NCBI GenBank assembly: GCA_040954595.2 | Contig: CM082588.2 | Span: 7,626,001 to 7,690,000 of the forward strand | Reading direction: 5' to 3' | Length of the DNA stretch: 64,000 bases | Source: Balanoglossus misakiensis | Taxonomy: Eukaryota > Hemichordata | Part shown: piece after piece, positions 1 to 12,983 of the stretch | Layout of the letters: every line of letters begins with the position of its first letter | Numbering within the stretch: position 1 is the stretch's first letter | Program-made: the position numbers and the translations under genes | Notes under the pieces: generated by a model | What the model was told of the DNA's origin: nothing | The model's input: the letters and a program-made list of their open reading frames with translations, nothing else | The model's database searches: none

Positions 1-380
1 GTTGGTTATCGTTAACCTCAAATGAACTCTTGATAAAAACCGATACAGTGTACTTTTTGAGAACACTACACCTACGCCTAAAGAAAACATCCGAATATTT
101 GAATCATAGAAAAAATGTTAAATTGCGTGTGGACTTTGCGCTAGTCACATACTGATTTTATCAGAGACTGACAAACATTGCTATGTCATATTACAAAATA
201 GTTTTGTTTCGGTGTATAATATTCTGTATCTCAAACAATGTCCTCACTTCTTAATTAACGATAACCTCTATTTCAGGAAATAAAAACGTTTTACCAGTAA
301 ATTTGACTGAGAAAGTTTGATAGTTAAATTTAACAAAGATACTCAGTATGATAGGTATGACAACAACCATGTTGGATATA

Positions 381-592
381 TACTGTAAAACACTTTATTT
401 TCGCGAGCAATAAATTTTTGCGAAATACGCGAGAGTCAAAATAGCATGAAAATGAAAAGTTGCATTATTTTTTTTTGAAGATAACGATGTAGTGAATGAA
501 ATAAGAGAACACGAAAATTAATACTCGTGAAACAGTGGCCTCTCTCGATATCGCGAAAATTTCAACTCGCGAAAATAAAGTATTTTACAGTA
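381..592. repeat. palindromic MITE, TACTGTAAAACAC subfamily
   Basis: Inverted repeat starting TACTGTAAAACACTTTATTT and ending with its near-complement (AAATAAAG-type end, then TATTTTACAGTA). The interior is rich in TTCGCGA motifs. The same subfamily recurs at 10450-10647. No open frame is present, so it is a non-autonomous element. Confidence 0.8.
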
Positions 593-1599
593 GATCCTTC
601 CATGTTGAATTTGTGCTTGTTACCAAAAAATCAGTGTTTCAATAATTATAGTTTATACTTACAATACATGTTATTCAGCAGGGGATAAAACATAGACAGG
701 GTGTATCTGATAGAGGAAAACAAATCTTTTGTGGATTTGCGATGTACCATTACTATAATGGTACAGAACGGTGTGGAATTTGTGAAATGGGCATAGTTCC
801 ACTTTATTTATAGTCAAGGTTTTGTTAAAACTTCCTTTCCTTGAAAGAAATGAACATATTAAAGGTTTACTGGCCAACCTACAAGATTTCAGGATGGGTT
901 GAGCACGTTTTGGATCGAAGCCAGTTTTCAACAAGTAGTGCTGACCACTTCCTGTCTTTAGAATAAATGATTCCATCTGGAAACTAATTCTAATCAAACT
1001 TCATCTAACTTTTTTACATAACGAACAGATCCGGTAAAAGTGTATAGAACTAAACATCAAAATGAAACGAGAAAACCCCCGCACTTTTTCATTCACGTAC
1101 ATTTAAACAGGTGTCTGTACATGTCGACACGACCGAATCTGATTGGACGGAAGTAGGCACGGCTTGCGTCATGTGACCAGCAATCTCATCGGGCTTTGAA
1201 TCTCTAACTTCTTGTTTTCCATTTTATGGTAATCTCATTATCTTGTCAGAGAGGTTAAATCCCATCCTCGTTAAACAAAACCTCAAGAGACGCAGTATAC
1301 CACCAACACAGGAGCGATAAGTGGTGACCTTTGCCCTACTTATACATGGTTCGTAGAAGTGACATTGTAAAAACAAAAACAATCTAGCTACTTTTCACAT
1401 GATATATTTCAAATTTGATTAAAAGTAAAACCTTAACCCTAACAGTTCACTTCCAATCTACATTTATTTCGTCTTTTAACTAACAAATATTTACTGCTAA
1501 ACTACAGTATACTATGAACTGTCTGTACATTGTAGGTTCAATGGTTTCATGTCAAATTTATAATCACACGATATTTTTCAAATTTGATTAAAATGCATT

Positions 1600-1691
1600 T
1601 TAACCCTTTCACCACCATGGTTCAGTCCAACTCATTGTTTTCTATGGTAAGGTTGGAACTCTAAAGAGGGAACTGGGGGTGAAAGGGTTAA
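1600..1691. repeat. piggyBac-like MITE (CCCTTTCACC termini, TTAA target site)
   Basis: A 92-bp element bounded by TTAA on both sides. Termini are CCCTTTCACC and GGTGAAAGGG, with an imperfect palindromic interior (GGTTCAGTCC against GGTTGGACC). The TTAA target site and CCC start are typical of piggyBac-type elements. Related copies lie at 4091, 6428, 14765, 35134, 40764 and 53555. Confidence 0.75.
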
Positions 1692-2197
1692 TAGAGGCAG
1701 CTGCACATAGCTTCAGAAAGTACACAAACATCAATTAAAAAAGAATACAGCATTTGTTTTTTTGCCAACACACATGCACGTTTACAAAAACTATCATTAA
1801 TTGTTTTCACCCAGCTATTAATAAGTATAACATAATTGTCGAACTCAGATAAAGACATCATTAGGATAACCCTTCATTCAAATCTCCCAAGACAGGACGA
1901 CATCTGGCAGTAGCTCAAAATATTTCTTTCCAAAGAATGGAAAAAACATTCCAACACTCCTTGCATTTAAATATTTTTCTTGGAGTATAAAAGTCTTGTT
2001 TTGTTTCCATATCAAATCAGCCCTGGGAAAAATTCATCAGTGAGTCACTCACTACTTCACATGAATAGGAAACTTTCCTGTTAATTAATTTGGCTGTTAT
2101 TTACATGGTAAATGACGTGGGTGTATCTCAAACCCTTCTTGTCGCTTAATTAATTGGGTAACATGTTGATTTTTTGCCTTATTCCCAATCACAGATA

Positions 2198-2298
2198 TTA
2201 AAGGGACAAAGTCTCTCTCGCTGCCCTTTTTTCATTATGTTTGTATAAAACATAATTAATGGAAAGAGGGCAGCGAGAGAGAGACTTTGTCCCTTTAA
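2198..2298. repeat. short T2/Kolobok-like MITE (AGGGACAAAGTC termini)
   Basis: TTAA-flanked inverted repeat of about 100 bp. It starts AGGGACAAAGTCTCTC and ends with the complement GAGAGAGACTTTGTCCCT. It is an internally deleted version of the roughly 340-bp elements at 15942 and 17097. The TTAAAGGGA end fits the TTAAAGGRR end motif known for T2-type (Kolobok-related) MITEs. Confidence 0.8.
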
Positions 2299-2753
2299 TA
2301 ATCAACGCAATGTGTTGTCATTGCACATCCTCAAGCCTATCACCATTTTCAACAGTTGATACAACAAAAAGTATTACGAGTTTTGTCAGACTATCAAACT
2401 AAACTCAACACCCACAAAAAATTTTTGAAAATTTGAAAAAATGCTGTTTTTTTGTTGAAATTTTTCTAAAAACTGCTTTTCGTTGCTTGGAATGTGCGAG
2501 TTGAATGAACCTACACAACGACCTTCAGTGCTTTTCAAAATAAGAAAACACCAAGTCCCCTCCTCCAACTATTGTACCATTGACAGAACAGATTGTGGTA
2601 TTACATAAGGCCTTGCTGTTTTGTCTGATTCCTCCTGAAGGCAGAAGGACAGATAAAGAATCGGGGAAAAACAGGTACAAATAAATCGAGATGGCGGCAG
2701 ACAGATAGAGAAAATACTTTATTTAAACACACTGTTTGGTAATTTCAATGAGA

Positions 2754-2967
2754 TACTGTAAAACGGGATATTTTCGCGACAGGAAATTTTCGCGATATCA
2801 AAAGAGGCAACTGTGACATGAGGATTAATTTTTTGCGTTCTCGTATTTCTCTGCATCGCTATCTCCGAAAAAACATTTCTACATGAATTTTTATTTTCGG
2901 GGTTTTTTTTGGCTCTTGCGTAGTTCGCAAACATTTATCGTTCGCAAAAATTTTCCGTTTTACAGTA
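2754..2967. repeat. palindromic MITE, TACTGTAAAACGGG subfamily
   Basis: Inverted repeat starting TACTGTAAAACGGGATATTT and ending TTTTCCGTTTTACAGTA. The interior has repeated TTTTCGCGA motifs. Sister copies are at 7590-7783 and 9279-9471. Confidence 0.8.
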
Positions 2968-3429
2968 GTTGGATGTCTTGTTACCGCAATATGAGCACAA
3001 TGTTAGTCTTTGTAATTAAAAAGAGATTACTTATCAATCTTGAAGACCTGCGCAGAAATGCTTATCATGCAACAGGTAGAGATAATGAGAAAGAAAATGG
3101 CCGCTCTCGACAACAAAGTGAAAAATATTTGCTCTCGTAAAATGATCGTTAAAAACTCCATGTTGCAGACAGTCAATGTCAATCGTACAAAGGTGTCTGC
3201 ACCCTTCGGATAATCAAGGTCCATGATTGGTATTTATAGTAACACTATTGTCAACAGTCACAGTTGGCTTGTATACAATGGTCCTGGCTCTCGTTACTTA
3301 GCAACAGTTGTCGCAATAAATTTTAGACGCATTAATTAATATAAAACAACTTTTCAAACATATCCCTTTAGCCACCATATCATATTGGTCACTCCCTCCC
3401 CAGAGTTATTATTGTAACCTCTGGAGTTC

Positions 3430-3520
3430 CATTGACCCTATTACTACAATGGTTTGGTCCAAATCTATCTTCACTCTGGTAAGGTTGGGCCTCTACACAC
3501 ATCAAATAGGGGTGATAATC
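3430..3520. repeat. degenerate copy of the CCCTTTCACC MITE
   Basis: The internal TGGTTTGGTCC and GGTAAGGTTGGGCCTCTA segments match the 92-bp MITE at 1600-1691, but both termini are decayed. Boundaries are approximate. Confidence 0.4.
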
Positions 3521-4090
3521 TTTCATAGAATAAATTAGGTTTTACAGTATTAGTTAACTGCCCAGAAACAGTCATAATTTTTTGTAGTTTTGTTTGGTAA
3601 GATCGATAAGATCGAAATGTCCTATGAGTATGAACATTAAAATGTCACAATATCATAATGTGATGTTTAAATTGGCTAAAATGACATTAAGCATGATTTA
3701 CACTCATTTTTGAAAAACTTTTATGTGGATATAGTTTCATTACCAGTAACCTAGCTTCTACCTGATGTTCCAAGCTTTCAGATAGAACTTATACAAATCA
3801 TAATTCTCAAGATGCTCATTAAACAAAAGGGATAAATAATGTGGTGCTGTAATGTGGTTTTTAAAGTCCATAAACTGGGATTATGTCACACTGATCTATT
3901 TGTCGAATCAATCATAGAGGCAACAGAAGAATATAGTAACAATTCTAAAGAATCACTCTTTTTTGTGTGTGTTGTCGGTAATGAAGGAATTGTGAACTTG
4001 TGAAGGTTTGCCTTCAAGGGAAGACATTCCCATGGTCTTTTTATTCATTTTCTTTTTATCAGTTTTGGATCAACAAACTCTGCATGGACA

Positions 4091-4182
4091 CTAACCCTTT
4101 CACCCCCAGTTCCCCCTTTAGAGGTCCAACCTTACCATAGAAACCAATGGGTTTGGACTGAACCATGGTGGTGAGAGGGGTT
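4091..4182. repeat. piggyBac-like MITE, reverse orientation
   Basis: Starts CTAACCCTTTCACCCCCAG and ends GGTGGTGAGAGGGGTTT. It is the same element as 1600-1691 in opposite orientation, with partly decayed target sites. Confidence 0.65.
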
Positions 4183-5228
4183 TGATGCACTCATCCATTG
4201 CGGTATCCATGTTCCAAATACAGCTATTAACTTATATCCTAAAACTTTTTTGATTTTTTTGTATTTCTTTCAGCAAACATCAAAATATGGCTTTTCATCT
4301 TCTGAGCCAGACCAGTGGCTACCATGGCAAGCACAAAACAAGACACACAAAAAACCAGCGAGAAATAACTCAGAAACAAAAGCCAGTTGAATCACATGTC
4401 CTCATCGCATTGTAAACCGAGGCTAAACATTCACATCCTGTCTGCAACAACTCTACCTTGAGGCAATGCAGGTCTTCAATAAATCTTATTACCCCAGCCT
4501 ACGTGTCTTTCTTTCAAAAGACAATAAAATTCTATTTCGGTTCGCAATTTATGGCGACTGGAAACAGCTCACTGATACAGGTAGCAATCACGGCCCTTGA
4601 ACCTATTTGATTAGGCCGACATATACTGAAGGGCGACCTTTTCAGGTCATTATACACGACTTCACAATTTCAATGATTAAGTTCAGAATGACAACCCCCC
4701 ACGTTACTCGATTGAAATCTACTAATCTAAAATGTCACATCGATTTGCCTCCATCTGTCAGTCACTGTATCCAAGTCCAACCTTCACGATGATCAAAATT
4801 TGCTGAATAAAGTTGTGTACAATACGATGCATTCAACTACAATTTTCGACAAGAGGCATAGTCTCTGAATGCCCAGGATTTACAGATGGAATGAAAAATC
4901 TATCCCAAAGCGTTTCAAAATTTAGCACAACTGGAAAATAATGGTCTGGATGACAATGCATCACTGACACAGATTCTTGTGAAAAACAGTCAAATCTTAC
5001 AAATTTGGAAGAAAAGGCACCCATTGCAGACTACCACTATTGAAGTTGACGACCCATTTGATGAAATCATGAACCGACCCACTTTGTTTTGCTATTGGTC
5101 GATGGCACACCTATTGAACAGAGTCAATACAGAACTGTGTTGTGCACATAAAGTTTTAGGGGGCCGATAGTAACATTTGGGTCAAGTCATAAAGTTGACT
5201 GGGCCCTGAATTTCGTGTGAATGCGTAC
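4183..5228. other. non-coding stretch, no gene recognised
   Basis: Both strands were read. A 63-codon frame at 4979-5170 (plus) continues upstream in the same frame past an in-frame TGA. It is the only stretch here that looks even faintly protein-like. No splice-linked partner exon or known domain was found. Confidence 0.4.
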
Positions 5229-5300
5229 GTGCAATTGTGTGTGTGTGCATGTGTGTGTGTATGTATGTGTGTGTGTGCACCTGTGTGCATAACTATGCAT
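5229..5300. repeat. GT-rich microsatellite
   Basis: Interrupted (GT)n with GTAT and GCAT variants. The Thr/His-rich frames read across its opposite strand are artefacts of this repeat. Confidence 0.8.
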
Positions 5301-6427
5301 GCGTGTGCATACAATACCACTGTGTACATACAGTGAATACCCAAATACCACTGACAAATCTTGATTTTGCAATCTCTTCAATGGTAATAATTAATAGCTG
5401 AATGTATCAGAAACCGCTGAAGATGCCTAGACCAATATTCAGTATTTCTTCTACAGATGATGGTATGGTATTCACGGTTGGTAGGCACGTTACCCACAGA
5501 AACGATAATTAGGCAATTAAAATCTTACCCGCATTCACATTGACAACATTGCACGGACAATGAGGAAAAATACAATTGCCTATACCAGCTCTTTTTGATT
5601 ACCAGATTTAGGGATTAAGGAAAATAAAAATAGTTCCAAGAGCCCTCATGAAATGAAAATTTGCAGACGTAAAATAAAATCACAGAGGGAGTCTGACATA
5701 GCAGTAGCAACAGCAGAAATAAGGGACCCGGTCAGAATTCCGGCAAATATCGCAACAAAACAACAACCAAGGCGTTTGACTTTTTTCTACAACCATCACA
5801 AGGTCAAATAGATCAACGTCCTAATCTGATAGCCTCACTCCTTGGTTACATTTGATTCATTTTGGTGCTCAAGGTTACGGACTTTGGTATTTCAAATCTT
5901 GAAGATTTATGGAACCTTCAGCCATTCTCTGGAACACCATCTTAAGCCTCAGGCAATAAAGAATTGAATTAGTTCAATGGTACTTCGATAGCTTGTAGTT
6001 TCAAGTCTAATTTTCTTGCTTTTTTTCAATTTCCTAACCTGACGAGACAATGCCAATGAAAAATTAACACAAATTACCGTACGCTTTTTTCCTCTTAAAG
6101 AACTTTTAAAAGAAAATCACGAACACAAAGGAATCAACCAATCCCAATCTAGATTAATTCACAAACATATATTTTTATGTACACATGCCGGTAACACAAT
6201 AAATAAAAAACCTCAAGGATTTACTTTGTCAGGGACGTTTGGAAAAAAGAGTCAATTCATTTCAACAGAAGCTGGTCATGTTTACATGGTAACTTTCAAG
6301 AACACAAAGCTAGCAAGGCCCATGCTCATTATGCAAGCTGCTCATTATTCAGACATATTTGGACATAGAATGCTACACTGAGTATATTTTTAAAGCCCTA
6401 CATGTAACATTTTTGGTTTACCTTTAA

Positions 6428-6520
6428 CTAACCCTTTCACCACTATGGTTCAGTCCAAACCCGTTGTTTTCTATGGTATGATTGGACCTCTAAAGATGGA
6501 ACCGGGGGTGAAAGGGTTAA
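6428..6520. repeat. piggyBac-like MITE
   Basis: CTAA/TTAA-flanked, CCCTTTCACC to GGTGAAAGGG, 93 bp. Same family and orientation as 1600-1691. Confidence 0.75.
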
Positions 6521-7589
6521 AATATCTTCTGAATGTCACTGATATTCTTTGGGGAACCACTATTATAAGTCCTTTTTGGGTGCACATGTATCTTGACCAG
6601 AAAAACTTTCTTGGTGATGGAACGGGCACAAAAATTGAAGCAATGAAGCCTCGTTTGTGTAGTTTGATGCTGGTGGCCATTATTGGGTTGCAACCAATTA
6701 ATTATTTGTTGTTTACAGTTATATGCTCATATTTTCCTATCAGTGTTTGATAGTTATCTGATACTATCCCCTTGGTAAGCTTGTTTACATGAAACTCTTC
6801 ATTTGAATGTCAAATCACGTAAACAATATTAATCGTTCTGTACCATTGTTTGGTTTTATTTCAACTCTAACTATCTGTAATGGATCAATCATCATCCATA
6901 AAATCAATTAAGACACAATCAAACTGGAACAGGGTAAAAGAATTCACAAATTTTATCGCAAGTCCACATGCATGGCCTTGGTCATAAATTTCACAGCCAT
7001 AACACAACTAGTGATCCATAAATACAGACTGCGTTTTACTGTACAGGTTCTCGGACAAAAACGTTAACTTCTGTTTTTCAGTAAAATCACGGTCTATTTT
7101 TGAATTGTTCAAGTCTAACACATCTGAAATGTTTTGATCAATTTTGCATGTAAACAAAGTCTACACATGCACTGTGGATGAAATAATCTTGATTCTCCAA
7201 GAAAATTTCCCTGAAGCAACACGGACATTTTATGAGCTGACCGACATAGTTGCCATTCTTAGCTCAGACCCTAGATTTGTATTCTAGTGGACTTTGTTTG
7301 CAAGAAGTAAAGACTGGATGACAACTTAATGACCTGATTTAAGACATAACAAGGTACTAAGCAAGGCGTACAAAAGAGTCTATTGTTTCTTATCGACGAT
7401 GCAATCAGCTGACGAACAGATATATACTATGACTGCATTGGCCCTTGAGGTAGAGACATTTGACGTCAATGATTGATTAGTCACAGTTCAAACATCAAAG
7501 CAGGTCACATGATGACATGTTAAGTATTCCATACTATCATTTCAAGAGTGTACAAAGATACCATATGTTTAATTGTTTTAATAGGGAAA

Positions 7590-7783
7590 TACTGTAAAAC
7601 GAGAAATTTTTGCGACAGGAAATTTTCGTGATATATAAAGAGGTAACTGCTACGTGACGATCAATTTTTGCTTTCTCGTATTTCACTAACTGCATTGATA
7701 TCTCAGGAAAAGTTTTACGTGACTTTTTATTTTCACGTTTTTTATCTCTCGCAAAGTTCGCGAAAATTTCCCGTTTTACAGTA
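7590..7783. repeat. palindromic MITE, TACTGTAAAACGAG subfamily
   Basis: Starts TACTGTAAAACGAGAAATTT and ends TTTCCCGTTTTACAGTA. Interior TTTTCGTGATAT and CGCGAAAATT motifs match 2754-2967. Confidence 0.8.
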
Positions 7784-8628
7784 TACTGGACAGCTCAAAC
7801 TTTCTCATTTAAATATACATGTAAAATATAATTGTAAATAAAAAAAATTGACCATTTGGTCTTATATAATCGTATGACGAGTTATCTTTGAAATGGCTTT
7901 CAACTTTCCTGTAAATAGTATATTTGGATTTTATAATGAAAGATAATTTCATATTGTGTGGGGTTTATCAGCTGTGAAGACAGAACTTTGATACATACAT
8001 TTGTACAGTGTGTCACTGCAGACTCCATGGTAGATTTGAAGTAGGGGTGGGCCTATCACCAGTGCCGGAACTTGTATTGCACCCACTTGGAACAAAAATG
8101 TCATAGATAAAAAGTGCCCCTTTAACCCCGACAGCACATAACAACCGAGACAAAACCTGACCCACTTCTAGTCCCAACGCCCACTTTGTGTACTTCCTGG
8201 CTAGCAGGAGATTTCCTCATATTATGCCAGAGGGAAATATTGAACTGTACTCTTTTCAAAATCTAAAATATCAAATGTAAAGATATATTAGCTACCGTAA
8301 CTTTCTGTTAAGTTTTCAGTATTTTTGTTTTGTGTATCTATCGCAATTTCTTGTTCATTTTCCTGAAGCATATTTTATGTGTAAACGTTTTAAACATTGC
8401 AGTTACTGATGTTATTGTGTTTGACATAATCTGGATCAGTAACTGTAAAAATATAAAATCACAACTTAAACAAAGTTGAGTTATTGGTAATTTATCTATA
8501 TACCAAATTTTATCAATGGAAAAGATTACTTGTCAATTATCACAATCTTTCTCATGATTTATTCATTTATTCACATCAAGGACTGATTGGTCGGTCTAGC
8601 TATCCAGATTCAACTAGAACATTGCAAT

Positions 8629-8799
8629 TACAGTCAAACCTGTCTATAGTGTCCAGTCAAGGCAAGGGACTTTCCTCAACTGGCCTTTATAGACAGGTGG
8701 CCTTTCTATACAGGTCAATACATGGACATGTAAATTGCACAGGGACTGTAACAAAGTGGCCACTATATAGAGGTGGCCACTAACACAGGTCTGACTGTA
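8629..8799. repeat. MITE with TACAGTCAAACCTGT termini
   Basis: The left end TACAGTCAAACCTGTCTATA is complementary to the right end (ACAGGTCTGACTGTA). The interior carries several copies of a TATAGACAGGTGGCC-like motif. It has no coding capacity. Confidence 0.75.
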
Positions 8800-9278
8800 C
8801 CTGATTCTAGGACTATTTAGACTGTCGTCCTGTGGAGATTGTAGAATCACTGTACAAACTGTATTCTGGATTAACCACAAGCCAGAAGACACATTCTTTA
8901 CCTAATCCCCCCCCCCCCCCACATATACACACCACACCTTCCACCAGTAGAGAATACAAGCATTGTACAATTATGTACCCCTTTGAAGATTTACAAGCAG
9001 TGCCCAGTCACCTCAAGACCGCCAGTACATAGATTTTCTGGATTGCCGGCCACACCTTGACGTTAAAACTTTTCAAAGCGTAATCTCGATATTTGCACAG
9101 AACACACATTTGGCATGACAAGTCTTTCAAAAGTCACTTAGTAAAGAATTTACTGTATGAACTATATCCCCGCACTTCCTTCCATATATGTCAGCCTCAC
9201 GTCAGGAAACAGGTGTAGGAGTTCAAAGGTCAGTTTAATCATGGCTGGGCAGGAATTTTAGCCACATTTTGTCACATA

Positions 9279-9471
9279 TACTGTAAAATGGAAAATTTTA
9301 GCGACAGGAAATTTTCATGATATCAAGAGAGGCAACTGTTTCATGACGATTAATGTTAGCCTTCTTGTATTTCACTGCATCGTTATCTCCGAAAAACATT
9401 TTTGCGCGACTTTTTAATTTCACATTTTGGGGGCTCTCGCGTAGTTCGCGATAATTTTCCATTTTACAGTA
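9279..9471. repeat. palindromic MITE, TACTGTAAAATGG copy
   Basis: Starts TACTGTAAAATGGAAAATTT and ends AATTTTCCATTTTACAGTA. It matches 2754-2967 and 7590-7783 and lies just beyond the last coding exon I could find for the RhoGEF gene. Confidence 0.75.
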
Positions 9472-9564
9472 CTTTTAATGATGGAGACTTATCATTTACA
9501 TGTAGACTACTGTGGCTAACCTTATGAATTTTTATTATGACATAGAGTAGTCTTAATATCTTAC

Positions 9565-12500
9565 CGGCAGTAATAGAAGTGAATCAATGGAATGTCTAGC
9601 AGCACCACGCTGTCTGTCACAAAATTCGTGAAACTCTGCAACACTTTGTTTCTTCTCGTTAAGTAGCCTGTAAATCAATATGACATTGGTAAGTCATCAT
9701 TATAGAGGTTAAAGGGACAAAGTCTCTCTCTCACTGCACTTTTTCTAATAATTGTTTGATACAAGACACTGTTTATGTTATTCTACATGTGGATATTGAA
9801 TGGACCGTTTGACCACACACAACTTCTGTCCTGCTTGTAGATACGGGAGTGAAATACTCGCCAAAATGAATACTCGGTCTCTACCATTTATTCATTTTGG
9901 CGAGATTTTTGCTCTCATATCCTACAGAGGGGTTAGTAGCTGTGTATGGTTGAATCTTGATTCACTATATATATCCACATACAGAATAACATAAATGTGT
10001 CTTGTATCAAACTGACTGGAATAACATACTGGTTTGATATTTGAATTGAACCACAAATGGATTCATTTCAAGAAGATAATCTGCTGTTTCTGAACCAGCA
10101 ACTTCTTTGCACCAAAACCAAACCTTAGACGAAACACTGCGTCAAGGAGTGACTGAACCGTTACAAAACCACCTGTCATTTTGCACACTGAACTTTAGTG
10201 ATCACAGCTACAGAAAGCAACATATCAACATGCAGAAAATTGATCATTGCCCTTTTGAAAACCAATCAACCGATCACACAGATCACAAGTCACTTTTATG
10301 TGGATGGCCAGCAAACACTAAAACACATCCTGCTTTATCTGACCACTTTCCTCCCAGTGACAATTTGACATCACTGCTTTCCTGTCTTCTCAGAAATCTG
10401 AGAGTTTACAAGATGGAATGTCAACATTTCAAATGTCTTCAACGTGAGGTACTATAAAACACTTTATTTTCGCGAGTTGAAATTTTCGCGATATCGAGAG
10501 AGGCCACTGTTTCGCGAGTATTAATTTTCGCGTTCTCTTATTTCATTCACTGCATCGTTCTCTTCAAAAAAAAATTACGCGACTTTTTTTGGCTCTCGCG
10601 TATTTCGCAAAAATTTATTGCTCGCGAAAATAAAGTGTTTTACAGTAGTTTACAGCACAAAGTGTTACGTCAATAGAGTGTAACACTGTAGGCCCTGGCT
10701 GTGGTTTGTTCACCTTTTGCTGCGGTGTGTATTTACACCTGGTAATTAGATCTCTTAAAAGCTGTCAGTTGGAAATTTACACAGGCGGTTTTCACGGAGC
10801 ATTTAATGGAAAAACAATTGCCGGACAAAAAGCCGAACATTACGGTAGAATGGCGTAACTCCAGGTCAGTCAACTTGTTGACTATTGTTAACAAATGTTC
10901 TCGACTTTTGAAGTATTCTGTGAAAGCTGCGTACGACGCATAGAATGAATCAGCAAGATATTCTGTAGGGCTTCTCTTATAAATTTCCAGCTACAGTTTT
11001 CTGATAAAAATTCCCACTTTCAGAGTTTTCATTTTTCTCTTTTTTTCTCTGATTTACACAAACAAACAAACAGCAATTCACAAAAGTCCCTTGTGGCCAC
11101 ATAAATAAATTGACAAGTATTTGCCACACTAGAAACATCAGATGTAAAGAGTTGGTTGTGATTCTGTTTGCTGCAGACCAACCAACAACATGTCAAAGGC
11201 ATCAGATAGGGCCATTTGCGATACACTTTCCTAAATCCCGAGTTACAGACTGTACAATAAACATTAAATCTATACCAACATATTGCAAATAACAAACAAA
11301 CAAATTAGTTTGCGTGTTTGATATTACTTACCTCTTAATCTCTGGATATTTTAAGTAATAACTATCATACATAGATAAGAATTCTTCACTAAATAATTGA
11401 CCTATAGACAGGAGAAGAAACAGAACATGGTTACATCAACATCAGCTTAGACTTGAAAGGTGAATTATTTCCTCGTTTGAATTTTTATAAACGATAGGAG
11501 GAAGCAGACTACAACACGATGCAAGAGTTTCAGATCTCAAAATTGAGAAGTTTCCCAGTTGAGTTTCTTCATTATACTTCTCGGTTCAGTGTACGTACAC
11601 ACGAAGACGTAGATAGACAATGCTTGGTGGGAAAGCCCCTCGTCTCCCAGTTTCCAAATCGAGACATAATCTTTACACAATATTAAAGTACTTCCTTGAG
11701 CAAACTACTGTTTAGTAATTATTAATAGTTAACCTAGAAAAGCTGTTACAGTAATAAAATGAGAAATCTGTAAACGATAGAGATTTCTGTATGCAATGAT
11801 TCGTTAAATCCAATATATACATTTCTAAAATCCAATAAAGAAGAATAAAATTGGAATAAACAATTTTCTGCTCATTGCAAGACTTGGTTAACTACTATAG
11901 CAACAGAGTTTTAAAAAAATTGATTGAAAATGTAGGTGAAACTTGTTGGGATGACTTTCTGCACTTGTATGAGGTGATTTAGTCAGCAGTTGTCAACCAG
12001 TCACTCATAACCACTGTCAGAGAAACTCACAAACCAGGTATGATAAGTGATGCATGTGTGTTAGTGTAAAAATTCCATAAAGAGAGTAAATTTTCAGGTG
12101 ATTTGAAGCAGAATTGATAAATGTTGGACCTACCTAATGAAGCATACACATCGTTCCAAGACAGCAGACATTCTTGTAGCTATCAAAAAATAAAAACAAA
12201 ATATTGCTTAATGATAATATGCTGAAGCTTGATCATATTTTGGTATTACTATCACTGTCAGTCATAACAACTGCTGTTATTTTCATATTTTTCTTCCTGG
12301 GAACAATGTTTCAGGAAATTGAAAACAGCTGAGTCAGTGTAATTGATGGATAACATATCTCTGTGCAGTATCTAAGCGGAAACCAAGAACATTGTGTTGC
12401 AAGACACACCACTAGGATAGGGGACAGGGGTCAAAGGTTATGAAAACCCTCCAACATCCTGTGGCAGTCAACCATGGCTGGTCGGGCAACACAAAACAAA

Positions 12501-12926
12501 CCCATCAGCTGTAAAGTTTCCATCAATCCCTGAGGGCACGTCCGTCCGACTAAAAATGTGTCCTTAGTTGACCAGTTACCCATGATTAATTCAACCTTGG
12601 TGTGTTCTGGGTAATTAAGATTCAAGAATCTGGCAAACAATGTCTTCATTTCTGTCAGAAATTGGTAACTTATATGAGTGCAAATGGTACCATTAAAAGT
12701 GGCTGATGATTTGTACATGTAACAGTACACACAATAGTAAGTAACACTATTTTAAATAATCTAGTACAGAGACTGAGAGAACAGATATTGTAGAAAGAAA
12801 AGACTATGCATACATACATACATACATACATACATACATACATACATACATACATACATACAATGTACATACATACATACATACATACATACATACATAC
12901 ATACATACATACATACATACATACAT

Positions 12927-12983
<57 letters not shown>

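Noticed and set aside
4979-5170. 63-codon frame (ILQIWKKRHPLQ...) as a transposon-derived gene
   Set aside because: An in-frame TGA precedes it, no transposase or reverse transcriptase motif is seen, and neighbouring frames are broken.
10107-10457. 116-codon frame starting at TTG
   Set aside because: No ATG start, no domain, no splice-linked partner, and it runs into a MITE at 10450.
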